Assembly (NCBI GenBank): GCA_003255065.1
Contig: QAOA01007908.1
Location: 238,364-302,363, forward strand
DNA from: Cercis canadensis
Lineage: Eukaryota; Streptophyta; Magnoliopsida; Fabales; Fabaceae
Direction of reading: 5' to 3'
Length of the DNA stretch: 64,000 bases
Shown one piece after another: positions 23,201 through 36,900 of the stretch. The first letter of the stretch is position 1; each line of letters opens with the position of its first letter. The notes beneath the pieces were generated by a model that worked only from the letters and a program-made list of their open reading frames with translations, was not told the origin of the DNA and did not search any database. Made by a program: the position numbers and the translations under genes.

Positions 23201-26200
23201 GGCAGCCTAATTCAAAAATCAAATATCAAATAATTCTTCAATGTGATAAATTCCAAATGCACCCAGTTGAAATTGAAAATTCAGCAAAATGCCAGCTGAT
23301 TTAGGAGTGCCCATCTTAAAGCATATTGAAAGTTCAACATAGAAAAGATTTATTGAAGGCAATATGTGATGTCAAAGCAAATGATAAATAGTAAAGTTTC
23401 AAAATACCTCTTTATTAACAAGCCTCAGAAACTCTTCTCGCTCTCTACTTACTGACTGCCATCAGAGTTTAGAAAAAAAACATAAACATGCAAGAATCAG
23501 CTTCTATGTTATGATAAGGGATGATACAAAATTAAAGCAATTAACCATGTCATAACAACTGAAAGCTTTAAGCATAAAATTCTTACTGATGCAGAAGCTA
23601 AAACAGCTAATGCACGACTAAGTTCACAAAGCTGCTCTTGCTTTTCCAATGCTCTGGCTCTGGCAAGTTGTTGCGCTTCTGTGGCTGTTGAAATATTCAT
23701 CTCTTTCAGGGCCACATCGTCTTCAGCAGCTTTAGATTCCATTCTTGTTTGCTCCACCTCTTCTCTTTCTTCCTCCTCCTGCATTTTATTGATATATTAC
23801 TATTTATTACAGAATTTGGAAGCCATGGAATCTTGATTTGAGAAAAAGGTATTTAATGTTCATAAATACTAAATCTTTAAACCCAAAAAAAGGTCTGATG
23901 CAAACTCAGCACATCTTAAACCGGAGGCTTTAACCTTTTTAATTAGTGACAGATATCACTTCTGTCAGTGACATTAAATGTTTTTTTCACTTTATCAGTC
24001 ATTTAGTATTTATTTAGAGATTCAAGTTAGTTAAAATCAGATATGACTTCTGCCAGTGAATTTAAATGATTTTCTAATTCATCAATCACTTAGTATTTTT
24101 TTAGAGATTTCATGTCAGAAGCAGCAAAGCAAGATCAGAAACAGCTCATACAGAAAAACGCTGTCATCCTAATGCGTCAAAGAAAGTTTATAATTGGACA
24201 AATGGAGCAATAAATTGCCATATATCAACCTTAATAAGTTCTTCCTGCATTTCAAGGAACTCCAATTTCCTCTTCCTCTCTGAGACAGAATCTCCAGAAG
24301 GTAAAGAAGTAACTCCAACAGTATCAACAACTTCATCAGGAAGTGAAGAAAGTGTAGCCTGAACAGCTTCTTCTGGCTTTAACTTCCCAGACACAGTAAA
24401 TGCCCTGCAAAAGGGTATCAATAAAGACTTAAGGATACATATATTAGGTAGTTATTTATTTTGTAATTTTCTTGGGGGATAGGGGTGCTAAAATTACCTT
24501 GAAAGTATCAAAAGAGATGATGGTACAGAGTGATTGAGAGACAAATCCAACCAATCCCGAAGCTACATACAGAAATTAACAATCTATTTAATAAAAATAT
24601 TGGAGTTTTATTTAATATTCATCAACATAGAGCTTGCAATATAGTACTTCAAGCTCTTAGTCAATAAAAGGATACTAATAGGCATGAATTGTTGCCAACA
24701 CAAAACCTGTTGGCGCATTTCATCGACAGAAAGCAACCCAAGCATGCCTCGCTCTCTACAATCTTCCCAAAGTTCAGCTTCTGAAAGGGAATCCACACCT
24801 TCTGCTTGAATCAATTTATCATCTGCCTTAATCCTGACAAAGTGGGAATACATCACGTGACATACAAATTACCAGGTTTTACACTGTAATTTAAGTGTAG
24901 CACTTCAAAACATAACATAGTAAAACTATTCCTTTGCAAATATTTTAAGGTCAAATTTTGAGATTCTATCTGAAACATATTAAGAACCTATTCTTATGAG
25001 AAACAAATGATAATCCAATTGTTTAAAAGCTAACAATAAGACAAACGAACGGCCAATCCTCTTATTTTTTCCTATTTTTCTTTTTTTTTTTGGAGGGTGG
25101 GCATAGCGTGATTAAACAAGGTCATGCTTGAAAAGCCTGGTTTAGCGTTGCAGTCCATGATTCCCATTTGATCTACCTTGTTTTGAGGAGGTCAGAGGCC
25201 CTATTGAGAAAGACCATACGAATGTGCATGCAGCATAAACACACCCAAAGAGCATGCAAATTTGTCACCGAGCATTTGGACATGCATGCATAATTGCATA
25301 TACAGAATTCTTTGAGATATGATAAAATGCATTTTACCTCTGTAACCGTTTCCGCAGCATGTAACGTAAGTATGCATCAGTGCCAAAAGGGCCGATCCCC
25401 ATGTACTTGCACATATTGACTAACCGAGACCTAGGAGAAAGAAACACTCAATAGAAGTCAGGATAGCACTTCACAACTCAGAAATAGTATATTAAAGTCA
25501 AACTAGTTATAAGATCAACCTGCTAATATTATCTAGTGTAAGTTCATCATTAAACAACTTAGCAAAGCCCAAAATCTCCTCATTAGAGACACGGGCACCT
25601 CTTCTAACCTGCATAAAGAAGAGAAAGAATAGACATGTTAAACAAAAAAAAAAATATTACAGCACAAACAGTGAATCATGAACCATTTTTCAAACTGAAA
25701 TTCCAACCTTGTTCAAAAATTCATCAAGATCTTCCGCTGTTTGCTTTATTTCTCCACTACGAGAGTTTTGAACTTCCTTTGCCATTTCTTTGACTGTGTC
25801 CTGGAGGAACTTTGCATATTCTATTCTCACATTGAGTCTCCTTTTTAATGCTTCCTACGCATCAAACAAGTGAGTTGACCAAAAACTCTACAAAAGAAAG
25901 TGCAAATCCCAAGCATTCATAAAAAATAACATAAATACTAAAGCAAACTCAGAACTAAACAGACACAAAATGTATGTATTATACAAACTAGTTAGCATCA
26001 ACACTATCTAGGATGCTGCATTGAGGATAACAATTTTCCAATAGGGTCATCATTATTAGTGGCTTTTTTCCCCCAAACCACATAAAACATATATTGGGAT
26101 GCTCGTGCACAATTTGTATGCGAAGATGAAGGATAGTGCAACATAGACATTAAATTTACATCATTCTTGGGAGCTATCTTTTACAAAGGAGGGCCTTCAA

Positions 26201-27937
26201 GTACTGTGGCAGGAACAGGCCCCACAGGGGCTTAATACTAGATTTTCTATTTTCCTAGGCAACAAATGGAACACAAAGTTTTAAATAATAGGACACTTTT
26301 TAACTAGAGATGAGATAAGGACTATCATTTTTGAATTAATAATTTTGTATGGTTTTTCTTGATCCAACCTCACATACCCTGTGTTTGGATGGGATGAAAA
26401 CTGGGAGGGTGGGGGGGGAAGAAATAGTGGGTGGAAAAGAGGGGTGATGATAGATTTTCATCTGTTTGGTTGTCAAGAGAAAATAGGAGAGATGGAAAAG
26501 TGGGTTAGAAAAAAGGTGTGGGTCCCATTTTGCTGAACAATGACATATTGGGTCATTAATGAAAAGTTGCCAACACTTATTGTTAAGGATATTTTTGTCA
26601 TTGTAGTTTAGCAACTTTTCTTTTCCCGCACTTTCTACCCAACCAAACAAGAGAAAACAATTCATCTTCATGTTTTCTTTTTTTTTTTTCATTTTCTATT
26701 CATCCAAACATGAGGAGAGAAAATATTTTCCCTATACGTTTCTCTTCTCTCCATTTTCTTTCCCTCTATTTTCTTGCCTCTCATTATCTCTCCCCAACCA
26801 AAGAAAGCAATAATGTGCAATAAAAACCTCAACACTAGAAACAACATAACAGTAGCTCAAAAATATAATATACAGAAATCAGAAAAAAAGCAAAGACAGT
26901 TTCAGTAATTCCCAGCACAACTAGCACCTGTTCTTTCATTTTGTCTTGAAATGTTGATGGCAACATGTTCGGGAATAGTTTTAGAAATACTGGCAGTAGA
27001 AATTCCATAAAGGGGACTATAATGAAAACTGCAAAAGGAACTAGCCTAAAAATATCAGCAGTTGTCCGTGTCAGTTGTTGTCTTTCCCTTCTAGAGAGAC
27101 TCTTCCCACCGGCAAGTTTCAACAACAACCTTGAACTAATTCTCACATCTGCCCATAGCAGCTTAAAACCCAACCAATAATGTTGCAAAGTTGATACAAA
27201 TTCCCCTTTCCAATGAATGAGTTTCTTGGCCCAGTCCTCCCTGTAGTAAGGATTAGCAAAGAAAGGCATTATTAAATATTAATGGCTAATATTTATTATA
27301 CAAGACATACCATCTTGGAGAAGGAGCCCAACCTGCTCATAGATACTACAGCTCTTAAAGCAGGACCAATCCCCAACAACACTGCCCATACTCTCTGAAA
27401 AATGGTTTGAGCAACCTTTTGAGATTCTTGCAACCGTTTTGCCTTTGCTTTGGCTTTTGCTGTGCTTAAACCTTCAACAGCTTGATCACACTCCTCTGGA
27501 GATGCTTCTTTCCTCTTCTTGGCAATCATTTCATCCCTTTCCTCATCCTCACTACCCGGCTCAGGTTGTTTAGCTGCAGCTGTGGAAGCACTGCGCATGG
27601 ATTGTGACATCCAACAGACCCCTATCAGAGAATTAAATTCCAACATACCATCTCTGGGACCTGACCTTGTGAGTCCATGGCATCTTTCTCTATGTTGTCC
27701 TAATCCAAAAAGGTTGAGTGATTCATCTTTGTACGATGAAATTTCATCATAACCCTTTACGTGACTAGAATTCCTAGGAGCATCCAAAGAAGATCTTGTA
27801 GAAAGATGTGAACTCAAATTCTCTGTAGCAATCCCATGTCCCAGACACTGAGAACTCAAAATTGAACGGGTGTAGACATTCACATAATGATCAATGAATC
27901 TCTTCCTCCTCAAAATTGCTCTAGAAGACATTATCAA
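20284..27937 (-). CDS. LETM1: LETM1-like mitochondrial inner-membrane protein
   Basis: Fourteen minus-strand coding exons: 27937-27333, 27240-26928, 25854-25708, 25608-25520, 25430-25338, 24833-24707, 24562-24498, 24404-24230, 23778-23587, 23455-23408, 22999-22853, 22782-22700, 21281-21166 and 20366-20284. All are in frame, 760 aa. LETM1 proteins act in K+/H+ (or Ca2+) exchange and in translation/assembly support in the inner membrane. Residues 1-200 include a basic, Ser-rich presequence and an acidic/Lys-rich linker. [14 protein letters not shown] opens the LETM1 domain, with a membrane segment at about 268-290 ([18 protein letters not shown]) followed by [17 protein letters not shown]. Later come [39 protein letters not shown] and a coiled-coil stretch rich in E, R and A. 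An EF-hand loop, [12 protein letters not shown], spans residues 694-705, and a weaker one ([12 protein letters not shown]) follows near the end. The C-terminus is [20 protein letters not shown]. The gene appears intact. Confidence 0.94.
26380..26710. mobile_element. MITE-like remnant in LETM1 intron 2
   Basis: The left end reads TGTTTGGATGGGATGAAAA and the right end TTCTATTCATCCAAACA, an inverted TGTTTGGATG pair about 320 bp apart. Purine-rich sequence follows the left end and pyrimidine-rich sequence precedes the right. I could not identify a target duplication, so the limits and family are uncertain. Confidence 0.4.
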
Positions 27938-28920
27938 GGTAATCGCAAGAAAATATCACATCCAAATCTGTCAAGAAACCATGCAGGTAAGCTTCTAAAG
28001 ACAACATTGATAATAGAGCCAATCATAAAAACATGAAAAATAAAAAAGACATAACATGACAATAAAAATCAATCAGAAATTCAGGTTACTGGACCACAAC
28101 ATCATATCAGGTACCTTTTTGCTCATATGAATTATGGTACCTAGAGAAATTATCATAGCATCAGCAACAGTATATCAAACATTAAATACAGAAAACAATA
28201 AAAGAAAAAATTGCAACTGCTATATTATATATGGTGTTTATATTTATGACCCCTGAAAGTGGCGCTGACCTTTTATACTCCAAACAATGGATACAAATAT
28301 CAAATACAGAAAACATGTATTCACATAGAGAAGTTAAAACTCATGATCAGGGGAAAAAAAAAACTGTTACAAATAAACCTCTTGTTTAAGTTTGAGGAAG
28401 AAAATGAAAAACAAAAAAAGAGAAGCTAAATAGATTAACAGGGAGGAAAAAAAAATACAATAGGAATTAGGAAATATGCAATATCACACTAATCAGTAGA
28501 CGACAAACATATAATTCAACATCAGCCTTCGTTTTCCAGTAAGTGGAGAAGGACATTAAGCAGGATCTTTCAACAAAATATTCACCCGCACAAACAAGGG
28601 CAGTTTCTAGCAGTGAAGGTGAATTCAATTCTATGCACAAACATCTCCAGCGTGTGACATCTAAACACTACACAGGCATTAATTTACTATGAATGGAAGA
28701 CAAATGGCATTATCTACACTAAATAACAAAAGGTTCATAAATAAGAACGAGATTCATGCTCTCTTGTGTCCCCGGAGTATTGAATTGAGATGAAGTCGAC
28801 GACGAAACGGTTATAAACTTACAATTTGTGTGATAGCTAAGCGTCGAAAGCGCAGATTTCGCAGAAAACAAAGACGGGTGCGAGTTTGGGAAGAAGGGGC
28901 AGAGTCGGAGAGAAAGTGCA
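27938..28920 (-). promoter_or_regulatory. 5' UTR, UTR intron and promoter side of the LETM1-like gene
   Basis: On the minus strand an acceptor (TTGACAG) at 27968-27970 would extend the first coding exon to 27967. A good donor (AATT|GTAAGT) at 28821-28822 would end a non-coding first exon reaching to roughly 28900. The 850-bp intron between is AT-rich. The start of transcription is inferred, not seen. Confidence 0.5.
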
Positions 28921-29134
28921 AAAGTTTACGGTCTAAGCCCCTCAACAGTCACTAGGGCAGGGTTGGTGGGGTTTAAGAGGGTTTTACGACCCGATTATTC
29001 AATCTTCACCGTTGGATATCAGATACGATGGCTTTGCGTTCGGTCCACTCCAGGAGTCCACTGTCATTTTAATTTATTTTTTTTCTTTTTTCTTTCAAGG
29101 GTATCCGACGGAAATTTTTTTTTGCTTGAATAGC

Positions 29135-29189
29135 AAGATTAAACCCGATGATATTCCCCCAAAAAAAAGAAGATTAAACCCGATGATAT
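29135..29189. repeat. 20-bp direct repeat around a 15-bp insert
   Basis: AAGATTAAACCCGATGATAT occurs at 29135-29154 and 29170-29189, separated by TCCCCCAAAAAAAAG. The A-run and long duplication resemble the stub of an aborted retroposon insertion; filler DNA at a repaired break is the alternative. Confidence 0.7.
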
Positions 29190-29200
29190 ATTATCTTTTA

Positions 29201-29412
29201 CGGAGATTCTATGATACTACGTAAGTATGCCATACTACACTGACGTGGCAAACATACATAATTTTTATATTTTATTATATATTAAATATAATTTATTTAA
29301 TTTTTTAAACAAACTTAAAAACAGTTAATTTGTACACATGTCATTCATTTATTGGTTATTCTTATGCAGTATGACATACTACATAAATACTAAAAGTATC
29401 TAAGAAACCTCC
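29201..29412. mobile_element. Mutator-type MITE, copy 2 (upstream of LETM1-like gene)
   Basis: Same 212-bp length and family as the element at 12688-12899. It begins CGGAGATTCTATGATACT and ends AGTATCTAAGAAACCTCC, with a perfect 9-bp target duplication, TATCTTTTA, at 29192-29200 and 29413-29421. Both copies contain TACACTGACGTGGCAA and an inner TACACATGTCATTCAT. Confidence 0.88.
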
Positions 29413-29421
29413 TATCTTTTA

Positions 29422-30957
29422 TTTATTAAAACTTGAAAAATTAAATCCATAAAATAAGTTAGTTATTTTTTTTGTGATACAAAAGATGATTGGTTTGGGG
29501 AATGAGAAAGGTCATAAACGGGTCGTGAGATTAGATTCGCATTTTCTAGTTCACCTTGGTCATTGACTGTTATCATTTGTGCTAAAGTAACTTAAACACT
29601 TTAAATGAAATATTTTTATATTTAGTGATAATTTATAAAATCTTAAATAGACATTTAGATCAAATTTAAAATTTATTTTTGAAAGCCAATCAACCTTGGC
29701 ATTACATGTTTATTGATGAAATATGTGTTTATTTTTTTTATATCTGATAACTATATTTGAAATAGAATAATTATATATTTTATACATGATAACAATATAT
29801 ATAAATATAATAATCATATAACATTAACAAATATTTTATTATTTTACCTCATTTGACATGTACTTCTTAAAAAATATTTAGGGCCTATTTGCTTTAGAAA
29901 ATATTTTCATATTTTCATTTCCTATTTTTATTTCTTAAAATATGTTTTCATTTTCAAATTTTCATTTTTAAAAAATATGTTTGCTGAAAATTTTCTATTT
30001 CCATTCTCAAACCACATCCCCTCCTCCCTCTCCATCCCTATCTAGCTTCTTCACATCCTCGTTCATTCCTTCTTTCTTTTCTGATGTCTAGCTTCTCAAG
30101 TGACATACTGGAATTGGAAACAATAGAGAGACATAGAGAAAAGAAACGATAGAGAGAAATAACACAGAGACAGAAAAATAAAATAGATAGAACAAGAGGA
30201 ATAAAAATAGAGAGACCAAAGCAAGGAGAAAGGGAGTAGATGGAATTTCAGATTTAGGGTGTGAAGCAATCACCTTGTTCATCTCCAAAGCAGCATCACA
30301 ATCCCACCCTTCACCAATTCCCCTGCTTTCATGGTTATAGTGCAACCATAAATGCATTTCCAAAATAGTTCTCTAGCAATGGTGGATTCGACATTTTGTT
30401 TATGCACCAGGCATTTTTTTTTGTCATCTCTGAATTCCAGCTAAATGAAAAAATAAAAAGAAACACTGCCCAAGAAAAAGCCAAACTTGTAAGGCTCACT
30501 AGACCCTAAACCCTAATTTCACACTACGTCTTAGTGTCTCAGCATTGTGAGTTAATTAATGCCGAATACCACAGCATCCAGGATACTTGGGAAAAGAAGC
30601 CATGAATAAATTTTCCAAACAGTCACAATAGGATATGGATATTAATTGCAAATTATGGTAATTGAAGAGTGAGTGTACAAAATACGTTACTGATTATCCC
30701 GTATGAGAATTAATATTCCAAAAGTATGGCTCACGGCACATTCTACATAGAGGCGCTGTACCAGTCCCGCAAATGGTCAGAGAACAAAGGGTAGGAGTTC
30801 ATTTTCGCGCTCAAATCCAAGCTCAGTTAATTTTATGCAAGTTCCAACGTTATTAATTGCAAAGACTATAACAGTACAAAACGAAGCTCAGAAATTGCTC
30901 GAGAATAAAAGGCTGATCTTCCTCTTTTTCTTCCTCGCTATGATGGTCCGTCCCTTG
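29422..30957. other. Spacer between LETM1-like and ILK-like genes
   Basis: Mostly AT-rich, with an F/K-type low-complexity stretch at 29880-29995 (repeated ATTTTCAT and AAAATAT words). A minus-strand frame at 30088-30363 (GIGEGWDCDAALEMNKVIAS) is not recognised and has no splice context. The final few hundred bases are probably the ILK 3' UTR. Confidence 0.5.
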
Positions 30958-33900
30958 TTATTTCCTGCACATATTAGGATAGTTACATGGTAATGCTTGT
31001 TAACATGACAGCAAGATATGATAAAAGTTTATTAACATGTCAGATAGGAAGAGATGGCCCAAAAGCGCAGTGCTAAAATCCAACTAACATGGCCCAAAAC
31101 CGAAACATCCCTCCCCTATCAGAGACACGTACCGGTAGGCACAAGAAAAATATGCTGAAGCAGAGACCCAATGTTAAGGCATATTTGGTTAAGCTTCTTT
31201 TGAAGACCCATTATCGATTATGTATTGTGTGTGTGCGGTAAACTAGCTTAACAGCTTTTCACTACTTTCAGGGCACTCCAACAGCTGTCGGAGAGAAGCT
31301 CCAATTTGGAGCTTTTGATTACACCAAAACAGCTTTTATATGTGTGTTTTACTAACTTACCCCCAAATTATTATCCTAACAAATAACATGTAAATTATTC
31401 CATACACTTTTTGGTACTTTAGCACCTAAAAGCAATTTTTTTTATACTATCCAAACAAAATTTATTTGCTATAAAACCACTTCTGAGAGAACATATTCCA
31501 ACATAAAATTAATTTTTTCACAATCAACCGTTTCAAAATCGATTCTACTCAAAAGAAATTCTTTATGTAATCTAATTTTTCACAGTTAATCCAAACATGC
31601 ACTATGTTTTCTAGAGGTTAAAAGAGCCACAGTTGAATTAGCATTTTACCAGACCATTGGATTTTTTTATTTTTATTTTTTATGTGATCCCAGACCATTG
31701 GATTTGAAGGTAAACAAAAGTGTCATCAGTAGTTATTGTTTGACTCCACATAGCTGTATATGGGAAGCCATGTACGCACCACTTCTCATACTCTCTTTCT
31801 GGCCCGGGTTTTTTTTTTTTTTTTTTGCGGAGTGGGGTGGATTTAGTGTCTTCTATGGTTTAAACGCTAAGCAGTGTCATACTTATTAGGCTAAGATAAT
31901 AGCTGAAACACAAGTTCGTTTAGAATCAGTTTGCACGTGGCAAGGGATTCATAATAAGAACCTAAACTACTCATTTCAGCGACTAAATTCCATCAGCATA
32001 CTTCTCTGATTCACACCATCCCCATCATCCTACTTCAAGCAAGCAGATGATACTGAAATCTGGCAAAGTTCTATTTCATTTCTTCTCCAACCCATCCATC
32101 CCCACTTTCCCTTGCTTCTAAGTTATTGTCATAACTGTTTTATTTCTCAAGATAGGAAAGACAATTTATTTGCAGAAAAAAAGTTTTCCTGTGAAAGTAT
32201 CGCAAACTCTGTTTCAACAGTGTAATTTTCTATTCAATATTCATGTTTCTCTTTGCATCCATTTTAAGTTCAGGAATGGCAACACAAATCTACCACCTTA
32301 CCAGTCTTATGATTTATTTTAGTCTGTTCAGGTAAATGTAGAGAATTTACTGCATGGAATTCCTCCAAAGAAATTAACTTGCTATGAGAAGATAATCCGT
32401 ATAAAGAAACATACCAAGGAAGTTTAAAAGTATCTTTCCACCATCCTTGTTTTGAGCAGTTTGCAACAATTTTTTCCAACCGTACAATGGCCTCAGAAAA
32501 AGTTGGCCTGACAACAGGTTCTGGGTCCCAACATTCCTCAATCAACCTGCATAAAACATGATAGTCAGACAGCTTTAAAATTATAGTGCAATTTGATTAT
32601 CTAGTTTTCTGTTTTAACGATTGCTTACTCTTTTAAATCTGGAGGATAACTTTTTGCCTTCATCTTGAATGATGGTCTTTTTCCTTCCAAGCACATCAAT
32701 TTCAAGGCCTCCTCTGGGGACTTCGGGTGGCAGGGCTGTATACCCTCTATCATCTGAGCCATATAATAGAAATATTAAAAAAAGAATTGCTGACACTTTA
32801 GACTAACAAAATGGATATATGAAGATCAGCGTGATATATTCCGTAAAACTATACACCCCAAAATCAAAGCATGCTTGGAATGAGCAGTAAATGCATGCAG
32901 AAAAGCTACAAAATAAATTCTTCAAACCAGAACCACATCAAGGATATTAAAAAATTACCATATTTTGAAATTATTCCCAAGCTTCTAAAATCTAAGAACG
33001 GGATTATTGGGGATGCAGCACATACATGATAAGGATTAAGGAAAAAGGTTAAGATATGAATCTCAATAAGGAAGAAATTGTCTTGAAAACTTGATGCATC
33101 AGACCATTTTGACACATTAAAACAGATTAACAATGTCAGCAGCGTTGTGAAAAATAGGTACCTCATATACAATGAGACCAAAAGAATATGCATCCACACT
33201 TCTATCAAATATTTCATCTTTGTAAACCTCTGGTGCCACGTACAAGCCTACAATGAATAAACCAAATCATTGTATTACTTAATCTGTCCCAAAATTAATG
33301 TCGCTTTTCCTCTAATTTTCTGCCTCATAATTGGTAATCCCTTAACAAAAATCTAGAACATTTAATTATATGCCCTCCCATAATACCTTTTCAATTAAAG
33401 TCAAATTTATCTTCAACAACTGATCTGTACAAAAAATAAAATTTGCCATAATTTGTGTATGTTGGATTAAGGGACTTCCACTTTTGGACAGTAGGGAGTA
33501 TTTATATATATTTGAACATAAAAGAGCATTGTACTCTTCCACATATAAATAACAATATCAAGATACTGAACTGTTTATTCTATGTAAAGCACTAAAGCAT
33601 AGTGCCAGTTTCACATGTTGTTCATGTAACTAGAAAGAATATCAGATTCTGAAGGAAGGACATATGCATATCAGGCCAGAATTAAGTTCTACTGACAAGA
33701 TTCACCTGTCATTCTTCACTGAATTTTATTAATTGTGGAGAATCATTCTGGGTCCGCACATTTACTTTTCTTTTATCTATTACCAAGTATTTATTTTATG
33801 CTTTCCACTCTATAAATGGTCCTTTCCTCGCCCTTCTCTTTTCATCACTTTCCAAGAAAATCATTTCATCGTGCTGTCGCATAGCAAACAACAGAGGAGA

Positions 33901-36900
33901 CTTTCTAAAAGAAACAATTAGATATGCATTTGACCATATAAAACTAATCAATACAGCCATGAAAATGGCATACTGGCACGCCTTACATGATGGCCATTTC
34001 CCCACATCAAGAAGATAGCACATAAAAGAAACGCTCGAAACCTCAAAAGGATATGGTTATATAAGACAAGAATATGGAGGTAAAGTATGTGCATAACCTC
34101 CATCTCCTAGATGATGGACCTTCCAATAAAGTTTTTCCCCTTCTCAAGCCATCTCACATCAAGTTTTGACAAGTTAAGAGTTCAAAACTGATATTGAATT
34201 TAAGATATAATAGGAGCTACTGACAACATTGTCCAGCACTTAACACCATCTATCTATTTTGTCGGTTTTCATGGCTTAACCTAAGCAAGTGGCAGCAAAG
34301 AAAATATTGATTTTCACTTCCATTTTTCCGTTTGGAGTACACCGTTCAGAATTTTTGGTGAATCTTGGGCATGTGCTCTCAATTTGAGACAGTTTCTTTT
34401 GATCAGTTGAGGGACTTTGGCAGGACTAAGAAGGGAAAGATTATATAGTGGTGAATTGTCTTTGCCGTCATTTGTTGTATTTGACAAAAGCAAAATGCTT
34501 GAATTTTCAGGAACTCTTCTCAGCCTTTAGATCTGTGCAATGGAACAGGGTTGTTTCTATGACCTCTCTTTGGTGTAAGCCCATGGTTTCTTTCAGGGTG
34601 TCCCCAAACAGGTATGCAGAGAGATTGGAGAGCTCTATTGTTTGGATGAGTATGGCTACTATATTTTTCTGTTTAGCCTTTGCTAAAGAAGATGTCTCTT
34701 CTCATGTTCTCCTTCTCTCTTCAATAATTTTTTTTTATCAAAAAAGTTTTCCGTTTCATTTTTATTGTCATACTGAATTCGGACTTCAAAAGGAAACTCC
34801 TGTTGCACCCACAGATCTTATATGTTCTGTTAGATATAAAATCATTCATGGTATCAGAGCCTCTTTGACCAAACGATCAGGAGATCAAATCTTTCTGCCC
34901 CTACTTTCTCAATTAAATTGAAATTTCAACACATGGTATCAGTGGGCATGTGTTTTGCCTTCAAGCCTAAAAGACTTTTGCGTGCGGGGGCGTGTTAGAT
35001 ATAAAATCATTCATGGGTCTTCACCTAACAACTTAAGCTTTTAGGTTGAATTGAAGGAAGATGAGTTACTAAAAAATAAATACCTACCTAATATGGGAGG
35101 AAAAGTTATCAAAGAGATTAAAAAAAATGGCATGAATAAAACTTACTTGAAAGGTCAATGTTAGCCCCAGGCTGCACCAGCCTTGCTTTGTCAAGTGAAA
35201 GTTTTGACAATCTTACCATGCCAAATCCAGCTACCTTCAACTGCCCTCCATTATCCAGCAAAATATTTCTGGCACCTTACCAAAATTTCATATATTAAAG
35301 GAACAGTAATCCCAATGAGAAAAATTAATGCTATGTTTGGATGGAAGGAATAGAGGGGGAAAGGATGTAATGGAAGAGGAAAAAGTATCAAACCATTGTT
35401 TGGAAGATTTTTAGGTAAGAGGAGGGAATGGAATGGGAAGGGACCCGACTCCACTCCTTCCCCTCAAACCCCCAAATTTCTTTCCCCTCCAAATCAAGGT
35501 AGAGCCAATGGAATGGAACAACTTTTAATTAAAAAAATATGGAATTACTAGCATACCCCTTAAATTTATAACTTATACCTTCCCTTCCACTTCCACTTTA
35601 ACTCCCAAACAAGGGGAAGGTCGTTCCGCTCCTTTTCTCACTTAAATATCTAGACAAAGGGAAGGTAACGCCCCCTCCATCCCCTCCCTTCCCTTCCCTT
35701 TCCTTTATGAACCATTCCATCCCTTCAAACTCTCAAACATAGCTTAAATCTAAAATGAACTTGCAGTAAGCATCAGATCAACTTTTGTATTAAGTTGTCT
35801 TACTTTGGCTTTAAATCACAGTGGATAACTGGATCTGGTTTACATTCATGAAGATAGTTCATGCCCCTGACAACAATAAATTAACCAAGAATGTCAATAA
35901 GTATATATTCATTTAATGCATTTTAAATTAGCAAGCCGACAAAATGACCAAAAGCACAACATGTCAGTGAGCATATACTATAACAGATAACCGAACAACA
36001 AATCTAAGACAATGACATGAAAATTATATTCAAAGATGTGTTCAAAAATCTTTTAGAAAAAATAATTTCTAAAACAGATCACATGCCTAGCAATATCAAG
36101 AGCAAACCGTAGAGCTTTTGATGGGGATAGACGCCCTTTTTTCTGAAGATAGCTTGCTAGGTCACCCTGAAAAATCAACATAGATATAAGCAGTGCAAAG
36201 TGCTTCAGATACTAGAAACTCTACAGAGCAACATTGTATTTCCAAATGAATTTTAAAGCCGCCTATCTCAACTCCTCTGAACAGAAAAAATTTACATATA
36301 CTGACTCTTTCTTCATTTTCTTTACTTCTTTTTTTTTTTTTCAAAGATGTGTGTTCCAGGACCAGGACATATGTCAACTCCTAAAAAGGAGGAAAACAAA
36401 CAATTGACACACTCTATGCAACCATTCAGGAAAGACACAACCTACATAATCATTGAATAACAATGATGGGCACAAAGTGAGGAAAAAAGAATAGACAAAG
36501 AATGGGAAATAAGAAAATTTGACTATATTCATAAACTTGTTTATGAAAAAGTAGAGTGAAAGGCAACTAAAAAAGTATTACAAGGTCATAAGAATTTGGA
36601 AAAGACAATAGGTAATAGAAAACAAGCCATAGTTAATTTCATTTACTCACTGTATCAAGATAAAAAGGTGACAAATGGATCCATCCATGTACTCTTGTAC
36701 AAAGCTAACACTTCAGTCACGTCACTCATTAGATACAACAATCATAGGCCTAATGCTTTTGCTCTGACGATTCCTAAATTATTTCATATCAGTAACCAGA
36801 ATTCATGCATTCTTGTCCCCCTCCATTTTCGAATATATGCTCTCTCTCTCTCTCTCACACACACACACAATCACACACACATTCATGCATGCAATGCACA

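Noticed and set aside
25078-25205. LINE/SINE 3' end in LETM1 intron 5
   Set aside because: A T-run followed by GGAGGGTGGGCATAGCG is suggestive, but no target duplication could be found.
30088-30363. Gene on the minus strand (GIGEGWDCDAALEMNKV)
   Set aside because: One isolated frame with a low-complexity tail, no splice partners and no family match.
34829-34870. Primer-site word TGGTATCAGAGC as proof of a whole LTR element
   Set aside because: No coding parts or paired LTRs are nearby; only a fossil remnant is supported.
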